DNA of 64,000 bases, from contig NZ_BONV01000010.1 of the NCBI RefSeq assembly GCF_016862895.1, forward strand, positions 186,001 through 250,000. The letters are read 5' to 3'. The translations under genes were made by a program, and so were the position numbers. Origin of the DNA: Planotetraspora kaengkrachanensis (GTDB lineage Bacteria > Actinomycetota > Actinomycetes > Streptosporangiales > Streptosporangiaceae). Positions 34,929 to 44,489 of the stretch are shown piece after piece; positions within the stretch are counted from its first letter, which is position 1, and each line of letters starts with the position of its first letter. The notes beneath the pieces are model-generated. The model had not been told where the DNA came from. It ran no database searches and saw only the letters and a program-made list of their open reading frames with translations.

Positions 34929-36194
34929 TCAGCTCTGAAGGTGCGCGGTGTCGTTGAAGGAGCGCATCACGCAGGGGCCGTCGGCGTAGTAGTCGATCAC
35001 CGAGAGGCAGGCCAGGTCGAGGTACATCCGGTACAGCGCCTGCGGAGGGGCGTCGAGGGCCGACCGAACGAGCAGCTTGATCGGCGTCACGTGCGACACC
35101 ACGAGCACGGTCCTGCCCTGGTGCGCCTCGATGATCCTCGCCCTGGCCCGCTCGACCCGGAGGGCGGTCGTGGCGAAGCTCTCGCCGCCCGGTGGAGCCA
35201 CCTCGGGGTCGGCCAGCCAGGCCGCAAGCTCTCGCGGCCACCGCTTCTGGATCTCGGCGAACGTGTGCCCCTCCCACGCGCCGAAGTCCGTCTCGCGGAG
35301 GTCCTCCTCCACCGACACGGCCACACCCGTACGCGCGGCCACGGCCTCGGCGGTCTGCCTGGCACGCGTCAGGGGTGAGCTGACGATCGCATCGATCTCG
35401 TACGGCTTGCGCGACAGCCGGGAGGCGACGGCTTCGGCCTGGGCCAGGCCGACATCGGTGAGAGACGGGTCGCCGAGACCGGAGAAGCGCTTGTCCACCG
35501 ACAGCCGGGTCTCGCCGTGCCGCAGGAGGATCAGCGAAGTGGGCCGGAGGGACGGCCGCGCCATCCATCCGGTGCCGCCGCTCTCCGAGGACTCGGAGGA
35601 CGCGACGGTCTCGGATGGCTCGACGCGCGTCGTCACGGAGGTGCCGGCGGAACCCGTGGAGAATCCTGCCGCGGAATCCGCGGCGGCATCCGTGACCGAG
35701 CCGGTGCCTGAGCCGGTGATCAAGCCGGTGACCGACTTCGTGGCCGAACCCGTGGCCGGGAGGGTCTTGGCCTGCCACTTCTCACCTCGCGCCGCGGCGT
35801 CCATCGCCTCGTTGGCGAGCCGGTCAGCGTGGGTGTTCTTCTCTCTCGGGATCCACGTCCACGTCACCCGGAACCGCCGCGCGAGCGCGGCGGCCTCCAG
35901 CGCGAGCGGCCGCAGTCCTTCGTGCTTGACCTTCCACCGGCCGGCCATCTGCTCAATGACCAGCTTGGAGTCCATCCGCACCGTGACGGCGGAGCCTTCG
36001 GCCCCGAGAGCGACCAGCGCCTCAAGCCCGGCGATCAGCCCGCGGTATTCGGCGACGTTGTTCGTCGCGTGCCCGATGGACTCGGCGGCCTCGGCGACGA
36101 CCTGCCCGTCGGCGTCCTTCACCACGGCGCCGTATCCCGCGGGGCCGGGGTTGCCCCGCGACCCGCCGTCGGCCTCGACGGCGAACGAGCTCAC
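34929..36194 (-). CDS. Bifunctional RNase H / acid phosphatase
   Basis: 421 residues. N-terminal RNase HI-like domain (VEADGGSRGNPGPAGYGAV, NNVAEYRGLIAGLEAL, MDSKLVIEQM, KNTHADRLANEAMD; catalytic Asp, Glu, Asp, Asp). A Ser/Thr/Gly-rich linker of about 60 residues follows, then a histidine phosphatase (LILLRHGETRLSVDKRFSG, SSPLTRARQTAEAVA, VSHVTPIKLL). In mycobacteria the homologous fusion shows RNase H and alpha-ribazole phosphatase (CobC) activity. GTG 36194 overlaps the upstream stop (GTGA). Confidence 0.93.
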   Translation of the reverse strand: MSSFAVEADGGSRGNPGPAGYGAVVKDADGQVVAEAAESIGHATNNVAEYRGLIAGLEALVALGAEGSAVTVRMDSKLVIEQMAGRWKVKHEGLRPLALEAAALARRFRVTWTWIPREKNTHADRLANEAMDAAARGEKWQAKTLPATGSATKSVTGLITGSGTGSVTDAAADSAAGFSTGSAGTSVTTRVEPSETVASSESSESGGTGWMARPSLRPTSLILLRHGETRLSVDKRFSGLGDPSLTDVGLAQAEAVASRLSRKPYEIDAIVSSPLTRARQTAEAVAARTGVAVSVEEDLRETDFGAWEGHTFAEIQKRWPRELAAWLADPEVAPPGGESFATTALRVERARARIIEAHQGRTVLVVSHVTPIKLLVRSALDAPPQALYRMYLDLACLSVIDYYADGPCVMRSFNDTAHLQS

Positions 36195-36931
36195 AGCCCG
36201 GACTCGGGGGTTCGGACCAGGATCCGGCGGCATTCCTCGCAGCGGACCACCTCGTCCGCGGCGGCGGCCCGGATCCGGTTGAGATCGGCGATCGACAGGC
36301 TGGTGCGGCACCCGAGGCACCGGCCGCCCTGCAGCATCGCGGCTCCGGTGCCGGACTGGTCGCGCAGCTTCTCGTAGAGGCCGAGCACGTCCGCCGGGAT
36401 GTCGTCGGTGATCCCGGATCGCTTGCCCTGCAGTTCGGCGGTCTCCTTGTCGAACTCCGCGAACGCGGCGTCGCGCCGGTCCCCCGAGGCGGCGAGCGCG
36501 GCCGTCACCTCGTCCCGCTCGGACTTGAGCGAGGAGACCTGGGTGTCGACGGCCTCGCGGCGCTCCATGATCTCCAGCACGACCTCCTCCAGGTCGCCCT
36601 GGCGGCGGTGGAGCGAGGTGATCTCGGACTGGAGGCTCGCCAGGTCCTTGGGCGAGGACACCTGGCCGGAGTCGAGCCGCTTTTGGTCACGCTCGGCCCG
36701 GATGCGCACGGCGTCCACGTCGGACTCGGCCTTGGCCTGGTCGCGCGACAGGTCACCGGCCTCGGTCTCGGCGGCGATCACCTGGGTGGCGAGCTGAGCG
36801 AGCCTCTTCGACGTCTCTTCGATCTCGGCGAGTTCGGGCAGGGTGCGACGGCGATGCCTCAGCCGGTCGAGCCCCGCATCCAGCTCGGAAAGATCGAGCA
36901 GACGCCTCTGTGCTTCGGGTGCGGCCTTCAT
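36191..36931 (-). CDS. Coiled-coil protein with C-terminal zinc ribbon (CT398/DUF164-like)
   Basis: 246 residues: a long antiparallel coiled coil (~residues 5-180) and a C-terminal zinc ribbon with CLGC and CEEC pairs. ATG 36931 overlaps the Nif3-like gene's stop (ATGA), which fixes the start. Middle gene of a three-gene operon; homologues occur with RNase H and Nif3 genes across actinobacteria. Biochemical function not established. Confidence 0.88.
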   Translation of the reverse strand: MKAAPEAQRRLLDLSELDAGLDRLRHRRRTLPELAEIEETSKRLAQLATQVIAAETEAGDLSRDQAKAESDVDAVRIRAERDQKRLDSGQVSSPKDLASLQSEITSLHRRQGDLEEVVLEIMERREAVDTQVSSLKSERDEVTAALAASGDRRDAAFAEFDKETAELQGKRSGITDDIPADVLGLYEKLRDQSGTGAAMLQGGRCLGCRTSLSIADLNRIRAAAADEVVRCEECRRILVRTPESGL

Positions 36932-37764
36932 CCCCATCCTCGATCCAGGTCTGTGGTCGTCCATACATCCGTGACGACGCGGGAGATACGCGCCTCAACA
37001 TTAATGCCCCTGGCCGCCATCGCCGACGTCAGATGTGCGGCGGCGTCGGCGAGCCAGGGCCATTCCGTGGCCCAGTGGGAGGCGTCGATGAGCGCGGGCC
37101 GGTCGCCCGCCTCCATGTGCTCGCTGGCCGGGTGGTGGCGCAGGTCCGCGGTCAGGAACACGTCCACGCCGGCGGCCCGGGCCGCTGCGAGCAGCGAATC
37201 CCCCGCTCCCCCGCTCACGGCGACGGTCTCGACCATACGCTCCGGGTCGCCCGCCACACGCAGTGCCGTACGGGGAAGACCGGCCGCGGCGAGTTCGGCG
37301 AACCGTCCGAGCGGCATGGGCGCGGGCAGCCGGCCGATCCGGCCGAGCCCGCGGCGCGGGTCGTCGGCCGACGGCTGCAGTGGCCGCAGCTCGGAGCTCA
37401 GCCCGACGGCCCGGGCGAGCGCGTCGGAGACTCCGGGGTCGGCGACGTCGGCGTTGGTGTGGGCGGTGTAGAGCGCGACGTCGTTCCTGATCAGCCGGTG
37501 GACCACCCGGCCCTTGAACGTGGTCGCCGCGACGCTCGTGGTGCCCCGGAGATAGAGCGGGTGGTGCGTGACGATCAGGTCGGCGCCCCATTCCAGCGCC
37601 TCGTCGACGACCACCGCGACCGGGTCCACCGCGAACAGGACCTTCCGTACCGGCAGCGCGGGATCGCCGCAGACGAGCCCCACCGCGTCCCAGGTCTCGG
37701 CCCAGGCGGGGTCGTATCGCGCCTCGAGTTCGGCGACGACCTCGGCGAGAGAGCAGGTTGACAT
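36928..37764 (-). CDS. Nif3-like dinuclear metal-centre protein
   Basis: 278 residues of the YbgI/Nif3 (DUF34) family, which form hexameric rings: AETWDAVGLVCGD, IVTHHPLYLRG and HTNAD near the N-terminus, and LIDASHWATEWPW near the C-terminus provide the metal ligands. Proposed as a metal-dependent hydrolase or metal insertion factor; no reaction is certain. First gene of the operon. Confidence 0.9.
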   Translation of the reverse strand: MSTCSLAEVVAELEARYDPAWAETWDAVGLVCGDPALPVRKVLFAVDPVAVVVDEALEWGADLIVTHHPLYLRGTTSVAATTFKGRVVHRLIRNDVALYTAHTNADVADPGVSDALARAVGLSSELRPLQPSADDPRRGLGRIGRLPAPMPLGRFAELAAAGLPRTALRVAGDPERMVETVAVSGGAGDSLLAAARAAGVDVFLTADLRHHPASEHMEAGDRPALIDASHWATEWPWLADAAAHLTSAMAARGINVEARISRVVTDVWTTTDLDRGWG

Positions 37765-37837
37765 CCGCGCAGACTATCGAGAACGGCAAACCGAGGTAAC
37801 GTCCATGTGACACCAGGCTGCAAGGGAGGACCCCGAC

Positions 37838-38887
37838 GTGCCCGTTGACCAGCAGGACATCCACAGGGACGCGGTCGTCGCAGACACGCACAACGATCTC
37901 CTGATGGCGGTGTCCGCGCGCCCGCCGAAGAAATGGGCCTCCTTCTTCCGCGATCAGTGGTTGCCCCAGCTGGTCGAGGGCGGCGTCGACGTCCAGGTCC
38001 TCCCGGTGTTCATCGACGACGCGTACCGCCCGGAGGGGGCGCTGCGCCAGACGCTCCGCATGATCGAATGCGCCCACGTGCTGGCCGAGGGCAACCCCGA
38101 CGCGGTGCGCCTGTGCCGCGACGGCGCCGAGATCGACCAGGCGCTCGCCCTCGGGAAGATCGCCCTGGTGCTCGCCATGGAGAGCATGCCCGGCGTCGAC
38201 GCGAGCGTGGAGCTCGTCTCGACGATGCACCGGCTCGGCGTACGCGTCGCCTCCATCGCCCACTGGGGCCGTACGGCTCTCGCGGACGGGAGCGGGCAGG
38301 ACGGCACCGGATCACGGCTGACCAGTCACGGTGTCGAGGCCCTCCAGGAGATGGAACGCCTCGGCATGATCTTCGACGTGTCCCACCTGGGCGCCTCCGG
38401 GGTCGGGCACGTCCTCGAGCTCGCGACCCGGCCGGTGATCGCCACCCATTCCTCGGCACGCGCGCTGCGCGACCATCACCGCAACCTGACCGACGACCAA
38501 CTCCGGGCGATCGCCGCCGGCGGCGGTGTGATCTGCGTGAACTTCCTGGCGGCCTTCCTGACCATGGACGCCCGCGCGGCCACGGTCGACCACCTGGTCG
38601 ACCACATCGAGCACATCGCGGGCGTCGCCGGCATCGACCACATCGGCCTCGGGCCCGATTTCATGAGAGAGGTCCATGTCGACCTCACCCCGCCGTGCTG
38701 CGAGGGCTTCAGCTACAGCGAGATCGACGCGACGGCGGCCATTCCCGGCCTCGAGGGGCCCCGCGGGCTGCCGTTGGTGACCGAGGCCCTCCTCAAGCAC
38801 GGCTTCTCCGACGACGAGATCGTCAAGATCGTCGGCGGCAACGTGGTCCGCCTGTTCCGCGCCGAGCTGGGGCAGGGACGCGCGTGA
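37838..38887 (+). CDS. Membrane dipeptidase (peptidase M19)
   Basis: 349 residues. The M19 metal site is present: VADTHNDLL (His-x-Asp), a Glu in LAMESMPG, DVSHLG and ATHSSARAL His residues. This family cleaves dipeptides and is unusual in accepting a D-residue at the C-terminal position. GTG 37838 starts a four-gene operon with the M20 peptidase, a GNAT enzyme and an enolase-superfamily racemase, each overlapping the next by 4 bases. Confidence 0.9.
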   Translation: MPVDQQDIHRDAVVADTHNDLLMAVSARPPKKWASFFRDQWLPQLVEGGVDVQVLPVFIDDAYRPEGALRQTLRMIECAHVLAEGNPDAVRLCRDGAEIDQALALGKIALVLAMESMPGVDASVELVSTMHRLGVRVASIAHWGRTALADGSGQDGTGSRLTSHGVEALQEMERLGMIFDVSHLGASGVGHVLELATRPVIATHSSARALRDHHRNLTDDQLRAIAAGGGVICVNFLAAFLTMDARAATVDHLVDHIEHIAGVAGIDHIGLGPDFMREVHVDLTPPCCEGFSYSEIDATAAIPGLEGPRGLPLVTEALLKHGFSDDEIVKIVGGNVVRLFRAELGQGRA

Positions 38888-40002
38888 ACCTCGACGGCAT
38901 GCTGGCCGACCTCGAAGAGCTCGTCGTCTGCGAGTCGTACTCGAGCGACCACGACGCGGTCGCGCGCAGCGCGGAGGTGGTCGCCGCGATGGGGACCCGG
39001 ATGCTCCAGGCGAAGCCCGAGACGGTGGTGATCGGCGGGGTCACCCACCTGCGCTGGACGTTCGGCACACCCCGGGTGCTGCTGCTCGGCCATCACGACA
39101 CGGTTTGGCCGATCGGCTCGCTGCGCGAACATCCCTGGTCGGTCTCCGGCGGCATCGCCAGGGGGCCGGGGGTCTTCGACATGAAGGCTGGGCTGGTGCA
39201 GCTCTTCCACGCGCTGGCCTCGCTGCCGTCGCCGGACGGGGTCGCCGTGCTCGTCGTGGGCGACGAGGAACTCGGCTCCCCCACGTCCCGCCCGCTGATC
39301 GAGGAGGGCGCGGCGGCCTGCGAGGCGGCGTTCGTCCTGGAGGCCAGCGCCGACGGCGGAGCGCTGAAGACGGCGCGCAAGGGCGTCTCCCGGTACGAGC
39401 TCGTCGTCCACGGCCGGGCGGCCCACGCCGGCCTGGAGCCCGAGCTGGGCGCCAACGCCGGAGTCGAGCTGGCCCACCAGGTCCTCGCGATCGCCGGCAT
39501 CGCCGACGTCGTCGATTCTTCCTCGCGGGCCGGCCTCGTCTCGGTCACGCCGACGCTGATGTCCGCAGGGACCAGCGCGAACACGGTTCCCGCAATCGGC
39601 AGGGTCGCCATCGACGTCCGCGTTCCCGACGCCCGTGCGCAGGCCCGGGTGGACGAGCTGATGCGCGCCCTCACGCCCAGGACCCCGGGCACCCGGCTGG
39701 AGCTCGTCGGCGGCCCGAACCGCCCGCCGCTCGACGCGTCCGCGTCCGCTGAGCTCTTCGAGGTCGCGGGACGGATCGCCGGCGACCTCGGCATGGGAGC
39801 CCTCGACGGCGTCTCGGTGGGCGGCGGCTCCGACGGCAACTTCACCGCAGGGGTCGGCTGTCCCACGCTCGACGGGCTCGGCGCCGTGGGCGGGGGCGCC
39901 CACGCGCCAGGGGAGCACGTCGTCGTCGCGGAGATGCCCGTCCGGGCTCGCCTGGTCGCGGCGCTGACCTCCCATGTGCTCGCCGGCGAGCGTGCCCGGT
40001 GA
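38884..40002 (+). CDS. M20-family amidohydrolase, probable N-succinyl-amino acid desuccinylase
   Basis: 372 residues. Metal-binding motifs: LLLGHHDTVWP, VFDMKAGL, and DEELGS with the catalytic Glu; the dimerisation domain follows (VVHGRAAHAG). GTG 38884 overlaps the upstream stop (GTGA). The family includes glutamate carboxypeptidase and acyl-amino-acid hydrolases. Its place beside a racemase and a GNAT enzyme suggests N-succinyl-L-amino acid hydrolysis. Confidence 0.85.
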   Translation: MNLDGMLADLEELVVCESYSSDHDAVARSAEVVAAMGTRMLQAKPETVVIGGVTHLRWTFGTPRVLLLGHHDTVWPIGSLREHPWSVSGGIARGPGVFDMKAGLVQLFHALASLPSPDGVAVLVVGDEELGSPTSRPLIEEGAAACEAAFVLEASADGGALKTARKGVSRYELVVHGRAAHAGLEPELGANAGVELAHQVLAIAGIADVVDSSSRAGLVSVTPTLMSAGTSANTVPAIGRVAIDVRVPDARAQARVDELMRALTPRTPGTRLELVGGPNRPPLDASASAELFEVAGRIAGDLGMGALDGVSVGGGSDGNFTAGVGCPTLDGLGAVGGGAHAPGEHVVVAEMPVRARLVAALTSHVLAGERAR

Positions 40003-40808
40003 GCGCCGCGGGGCGGCAGGCCGCCGACGCCGCGATCAGGAGCGGCGTACGGCTCCGCGAGCTGCATGACATCCCCTCGTTCGTACAGGTGGCCAGGCTG
40101 TTCGACGACATCTGGCACCCCGATCCCACCGACCCGCCCATCACCGTCGAGATGATGCGGGCGCTGTCCCACGCGGGGAACTACGTCGCCGGCGCCTACG
40201 ACGGCACGGCTCTCGTGGGCGCGTCGGCCGGATTCTTCGCCGCTCCCGTCGGCACGGTGCTGCACTCCCACGTCACCGGCGCGGTCAGGCGGGGCGCCGG
40301 GTTCGCCCTGAAGCTCCACCAGCGCGCCTGGGCGCTCGACCGGGGAATCGGCGTCATCACCTGGACCTACGATCCGCTGGTACGGCGCAACGCCTATTTC
40401 AACCTGGCCAAGCTCGGGGCCCGCCCCAGTGAGTACCTGCCGGAGTTCTACGGGTCCATGACCGACGCGGTCAACGCGGGCGACGAGTCCGACCGGCTGC
40501 TCGCCGTCTGGCGGCTCACCGATCCGCACGTCGTGGAGGCCTGCGATGGCAGGCCGTACCGGCCGGAGGTCCCGGCGGACGCGGTCGCCGGCGTCGCGTC
40601 GCACGAGGGGCGTCCGGTGGTCGGGCCGACGGACGCGCGTGTCGTGCTCGTCGCGCTCCCCGAGGACATCGAGGCTCTCCGCCAGCGTGATCCCGGGCTC
40701 GCCAAGGCGTGGCGGCACGCCGTACGAGAGGTGCTGGGCGGGATGATGGCCCAGGGCGCCCGGGTGACGGGCCTGGCCGACGGCTGCTACGTGGTGGAGC
40801 GCACATGA
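39999..40808 (+). CDS. GNAT-like acyltransferase (COG3375 type)
   Basis: 269 residues. N-terminal GNAT-like core with LVGASAGFFAAP and the long ALKLHQRAWALDRGIGVITWTYDPLVRRNAYFNLAKLGA segment, typical of the COG3375 group. These sit next to N-acylamino acid racemases, where a D-amino acid N-succinyltransferase role is known for the Geobacillus equivalent. GTG 39999, GTGA overlap with the M20 gene. Confidence 0.82.
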   Translation: MSAAGRQAADAAIRSGVRLRELHDIPSFVQVARLFDDIWHPDPTDPPITVEMMRALSHAGNYVAGAYDGTALVGASAGFFAAPVGTVLHSHVTGAVRRGAGFALKLHQRAWALDRGIGVITWTYDPLVRRNAYFNLAKLGARPSEYLPEFYGSMTDAVNAGDESDRLLAVWRLTDPHVVEACDGRPYRPEVPADAVAGVASHEGRPVVGPTDARVVLVALPEDIEALRQRDPGLAKAWRHAVREVLGGMMAQGARVTGLADGCYVVERT

Positions 40809-41908
40809 AGATCACAGGAGTCGAGCTGCGGCGGATCTCGATGCCGCTGGTCGCGCCGTTCCGCACGTCGTTCGGGACCGAGCACTCCCGCGACGTGCTG
40901 CTGGTGCGGGTGGTGACGCCCGAGGCGGAGGGCTGGGCCGAGTGCGTCGCCATGGGTGAGCCGCTGTACTCGCCCGAGTACGTCGACGGGGCTGCCGACG
41001 TGATGCGCCGTTTCATGGTCCCGGCGCTCACGGCGCTGCACCACGTCGACGCGTACGGCGTGGGCCAGGCGCTGGAGCCCCTGAAGGGGCACCGGATGGC
41101 GAAGGCCGCTCTGGAGACGGCCGTGCTGGACGCCCAGCTGCGGGCCTCCGGGGAGTCGTTCGCGCGCTTCCTCGGGGCGTCGAGGGACGCCGTGCCCTGC
41201 GGCGTCTCTGTTGGGATCATGAATTCGATCCCGCAACTGCTCGACACGGTCGACGGCTACATCGCCGAGGGGTACGTCCGGATCAAGCTCAAGATCGAGC
41301 CGGGCTGGGACGTCGAGCCGGTCCGCGCCGTCAGGGAGCGCTTCGGGGACGTGCTGCTCCAGGTGGACGCCAACGCCGCCTACACGCTGACCGATTCCGC
41401 CCATCTCGCCAAGCTCGACGCGTTCGGCCTGCTGCTGATCGAGCAACCGCTGGCAGACGACGACCTCGTGCAGCACGCCGAGCTGGCCCGGCGGCTGCGG
41501 ACGCCGGTGTGCCTCGACGAGTCGATCGAGTCCGCTGCCCACGCCGCCGCGGCGATCTCGCTCAAGGCCTGCTCGGTGATCAACATCAAGCCGGGACGGG
41601 TCGGCGGTTATCTGGAGGCCCGGCGCATCCACGACCTGTGCCGGGCGAACGGCGTCGCCGTCTGGTGCGGCGGCATGCTGGAGACCGGAATCGGCCGCGC
41701 CGCCAACGTCGCCCTCGCCGCGCTTCCGGGGTTCACGCTGCCGGGTGACACGTCGGCGTCGCGCAGATACTTCGCGAGAGACGTCACGGCGCCGTTCGAA
41801 CTGCGCGACGGGCACCTCGACGTGCCCACCGGCCCGGGGATCGGCGTGGACCCCGATCCGGCCGTGCTCGACGAGGTGACGACCTCCGTGGAATGGCTCG
41901 CAGGCTAG
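40805..41908 (+). CDS. N-succinylamino acid racemase / o-succinylbenzoate synthase family
   Basis: 367 residues of the enolase superfamily MLE subgroup. RIKLKIEPG carries the KxK catalytic pair, QVDANAAY, LIEQPL and LDESIES the metal ligands, and NIKPGRVGG the opposing Lys. Both NSAR and OSBS activities occur in this family and cannot be separated from sequence alone. No other menaquinone gene is near, while a GNAT enzyme and an amidohydrolase are coupled to it, so NSAR is favoured. ATG 40805 overlaps the upstream stop. Confidence 0.85.
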   Translation: MKITGVELRRISMPLVAPFRTSFGTEHSRDVLLVRVVTPEAEGWAECVAMGEPLYSPEYVDGAADVMRRFMVPALTALHHVDAYGVGQALEPLKGHRMAKAALETAVLDAQLRASGESFARFLGASRDAVPCGVSVGIMNSIPQLLDTVDGYIAEGYVRIKLKIEPGWDVEPVRAVRERFGDVLLQVDANAAYTLTDSAHLAKLDAFGLLLIEQPLADDDLVQHAELARRLRTPVCLDESIESAAHAAAAISLKACSVINIKPGRVGGYLEARRIHDLCRANGVAVWCGGMLETGIGRAANVALAALPGFTLPGDTSASRRYFARDVTAPFELRDGHLDVPTGPGIGVDPDPAVLDEVTTSVEWLAG

Positions 41909-41909
41909 C

Positions 41910-41944
41910 GATACCCTAAAGGTGGTTTGCCCGCTTTTAGTATC
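41910..41944. terminator. Inverted repeat after the racemase operon
   Basis: GATACCCTAAA (41910-41920) and TTTTAGTATC (41935-41944) can pair imperfectly around a loop. It begins just after the racemase stop and could be a terminator or part of the kinase promoter. Confidence 0.3.
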
Positions 41945-42006
41945 GAATCTCCCTTAATTGGCGACAGGTCGGCCAAGTGTGGTCATCTGATCACCGGGGG
42001 GATCTG

Positions 42007-43356
42007 GTGGACTTGTGGCACGGATGGTCGGTTAGGACGCGCCTGGCGGTGATCGCGAGCGCCGTCATGCTGCTCGTCTGCGCTGCCGCCGGGGCCTTCG
42101 TCCTGATCTCGGTCCGTGGCACCGCGGAGAAGTACAAGACCGAAGAGGTCGTCTCGACGGCCGTCCGGGTCAGCTACCTCATCAAGCGCGAGCGGCTGCC
42201 CCCGGTCATCCTCGACGAGGACGTCTCCGCGGTCCAGGTCGTCAATCCCACGGGCCAGATCGTGTCCACGAGCTACGACCTGTCCGGCAGGCCGCGGATG
42301 GCGGCCTTCCGCCCCAGTGAGTCCAGCGCGCAGGAGAGCAAGGTCATCTGCCGCTCGCCCGCGTACCCGGACCAGTGCGTGATCGTCGTCGCGCTGCGCG
42401 TCCCGCAGTCCGACGGGCAGTGGCTGGCCTACGCCGCCGGCTCCGAGGTGCCCTGGTACGTCAGCTCCGAACTCCTCATGGCCCTCATCGGCAGTTCCCT
42501 GCTGCTGATCGGGCTCACGGCCTTCGGGACGTACCAGACCGTGGGCAGGGCGCTGTCCCCCGTCGAGGCGATCGCGGACAAGCTCGCCGTGATCACCACC
42601 ACCGACCTGGGCCAGCGCGTGCCTGTGCCGAAATACCGCGACGAGATCAGACGGCTAGCGGAAACCGCCAACCAGACACTCGACCGGGCCGAACTCGCCG
42701 TCGAACAGCAGCGGCGGTTCGCCTCCGACGCCTCCCACGACCTCCGCAGCCCGCTGACGGCCATGCGCACCGAGATCGAGGAGGCCCTGCTCCATCCGGA
42801 GTCCACCGACTGGCTGGTCACCAGCGACGCCCTGCTCGACAGCCTGGACCGGCTGCAGGCCCTCGTCACCGACCTGCTCCAGATCGCGAGGCTGGACGCC
42901 GGAGCGGCTCCCAAACTGGAGCACGTCGACCTCGCCGACCTGGCCACCCGCGAACTCGACCGCCGCCAGCGCAAGGTCGACGTGGCCAGGGAACTGGAGC
43001 CGGGGGTGGTCGTCGTCGGCGACAGGCTCCGCCTCGCGCGCCTGCTCAACAACCTGCTCGACAACGCCGAACGCCACGCGGCGTCGCTGATCACGGTGCG
43101 CGTTCGGCTCGACAGGCAATGGGGGGCCCTGGAGGTCGTCGACGACGGCGCGGGCATCCCAGCCGACCAGCGGGAGATGGTCTTCGAGCGCTTCACCCGG
43201 CTCGACGCGGCCCGCAGCAAGGACGCCGGGGGCACCGGGCTCGGGCTCTCGATAGCCCGTCAGATCGCGGAGAGCCACCGGGGAACGCTGAAGATCGAGG
43301 ACAGCTCGGTCGGCGCCAGGTTCGTGTTGCGGCTGCCCATGGCCGGGGGCGTCTGA
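42007..43356 (+). CDS. Orphan sensor histidine kinase
   Basis: 449 residues. Helix 1 at ~13-34, a ~110-residue extracytoplasmic sensor with two Cys (VICRSPAYPDQCV), helix 2 at ~155-178, HAMP, the phospho-acceptor in SDASHDLRSPL, and an ATPase domain with LLDNAERHA (N box), VDDGAGIP (G1) and GTGLGLSIA (G2). GTG 42007 is preferred over 41977 because GGGGGGAT precedes it. No response regulator gene is adjacent. Confidence 0.9.
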   Translation: MDLWHGWSVRTRLAVIASAVMLLVCAAAGAFVLISVRGTAEKYKTEEVVSTAVRVSYLIKRERLPPVILDEDVSAVQVVNPTGQIVSTSYDLSGRPRMAAFRPSESSAQESKVICRSPAYPDQCVIVVALRVPQSDGQWLAYAAGSEVPWYVSSELLMALIGSSLLLIGLTAFGTYQTVGRALSPVEAIADKLAVITTTDLGQRVPVPKYRDEIRRLAETANQTLDRAELAVEQQRRFASDASHDLRSPLTAMRTEIEEALLHPESTDWLVTSDALLDSLDRLQALVTDLLQIARLDAGAAPKLEHVDLADLATRELDRRQRKVDVARELEPGVVVVGDRLRLARLLNNLLDNAERHAASLITVRVRLDRQWGALEVVDDGAGIPADQREMVFERFTRLDAARSKDAGGTGLGLSIARQIAESHRGTLKIEDSSVGARFVLRLPMAGGV

Positions 43357-43403
43357 CGCTCACTCGCCGATGGCGACGACGGCTCCGGGCCGTTCACGGT
43401 CTG

Positions 43404-44489
43404 TCACCCCGGCGGCCGGGACGACGGGGGCCGGCGGGGGATCCGGGCAGCGGCACTCACGGTGTGGGGATCGGGCTTGCCGCTCAGCAGGTTGTCGATG
43501 GACATGACCGCCTGATCGAGCATCCGGCCCATCCCCTGGAGCGTGTGGGACGCGACGTGGCCGGTCACGATCATCCGGCTGCCGAAGTCTTCGAGCAGCT
43601 TCGCCGCCGCCTCGGAGTCCTTGCTGTAGAACCCGTCGAACGCGGCGAGCCGGATGCGGCCTGTCTCCATGCTCGTGTACAGGGCTTCGGGGTCCACCAC
43701 CGACGGACGGGCCGTGTTGATGAGGATGGTTCCGGGGCGGACCCCGCCGAGGACCTCATCGTCGATCATGGACGAGGTCGTGCTGTTGCCGGGGACCATG
43801 ACGACGAGGATGTCACTCCACTCCGCCAGGTCGGGAAGCGCCTTGAACTCCATGCCGAGCGTCCGCTCGAGACGCTTCTTCGGGGTCCGGCTGTAGTACG
43901 CCACGTTCGCGTCGAAGGCGCGCCGCAACATCTCCGCGATTCGCGAGCCGATGACACCCATGCCGACGATGCCGACGTTCCGGGCGCTGAGCTCGTACGG
44001 CAGGTCCTGGACCGATTTCCAGTCGGGGTAGCGGTTGCCGATCAGCCGGAACATCTGGAGGTTGGCGTTGATGATCTGCGCGACGGTGAACGTCGCCACC
44101 GAGTCCCTGGCCGCCCCGGGTGTGAAGGTCACGACCATTTTCAATTCATCGGCCGCGGCCATGTCGACGAACGTCTCGTAGCCGACGCCGAGGAAGGCGA
44201 CGACCTTCAATGTGCTCTTAGCGCTCTCCAGAGCCGCGCGGGTGGCGCGCTCCTCCCCTCCGTGCAGGTAGGCGACGACGTCCTTGAGCTCGCGCGCCAA
44301 CTGCTCTTCGGTCAGCAGAGGCGGAGGCTGTCTGATGTCGTATCCCCGCGCCCGCAGAACCTCCAGCCGTCGCGCGTCGATGCCTGAACCTGTGACCAGG
44401 ATCGTCCCCTTGCCCGCCCCATTGCGAGTAGAACGACCAGCCATACCATGATTGTCCGATACATCCGTGACAGCATCAGTATGGGGCAT
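43404..44489 (-). CDS. D-isomer-specific 2-hydroxyacid dehydrogenase
   Basis: 361 residues. NAD-binding GMGVIGSRIAE, catalytic Arg in INTARPSVVD, and a His in TGHVASHT. The usual Glu-Pro after the Arg helix is replaced by DGFYSKDSE, so the catalytic relay differs from phosphoglycerate dehydrogenase. GAGAGGTGA precedes ATG 44489. Substrate not identified. Confidence 0.8.
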   Translation of the reverse strand: MPHTDAVTDVSDNHGMAGRSTRNGAGKGTILVTGSGIDARRLEVLRARGYDIRQPPPLLTEEQLARELKDVVAYLHGGEERATRAALESAKSTLKVVAFLGVGYETFVDMAAADELKMVVTFTPGAARDSVATFTVAQIINANLQMFRLIGNRYPDWKSVQDLPYELSARNVGIVGMGVIGSRIAEMLRRAFDANVAYYSRTPKKRLERTLGMEFKALPDLAEWSDILVVMVPGNSTTSSMIDDEVLGGVRPGTILINTARPSVVDPEALYTSMETGRIRLAAFDGFYSKDSEAAAKLLEDFGSRMIVTGHVASHTLQGMGRMLDQAVMSIDNLLSGKPDPHTVSAAARIPRRPPSSRPPG

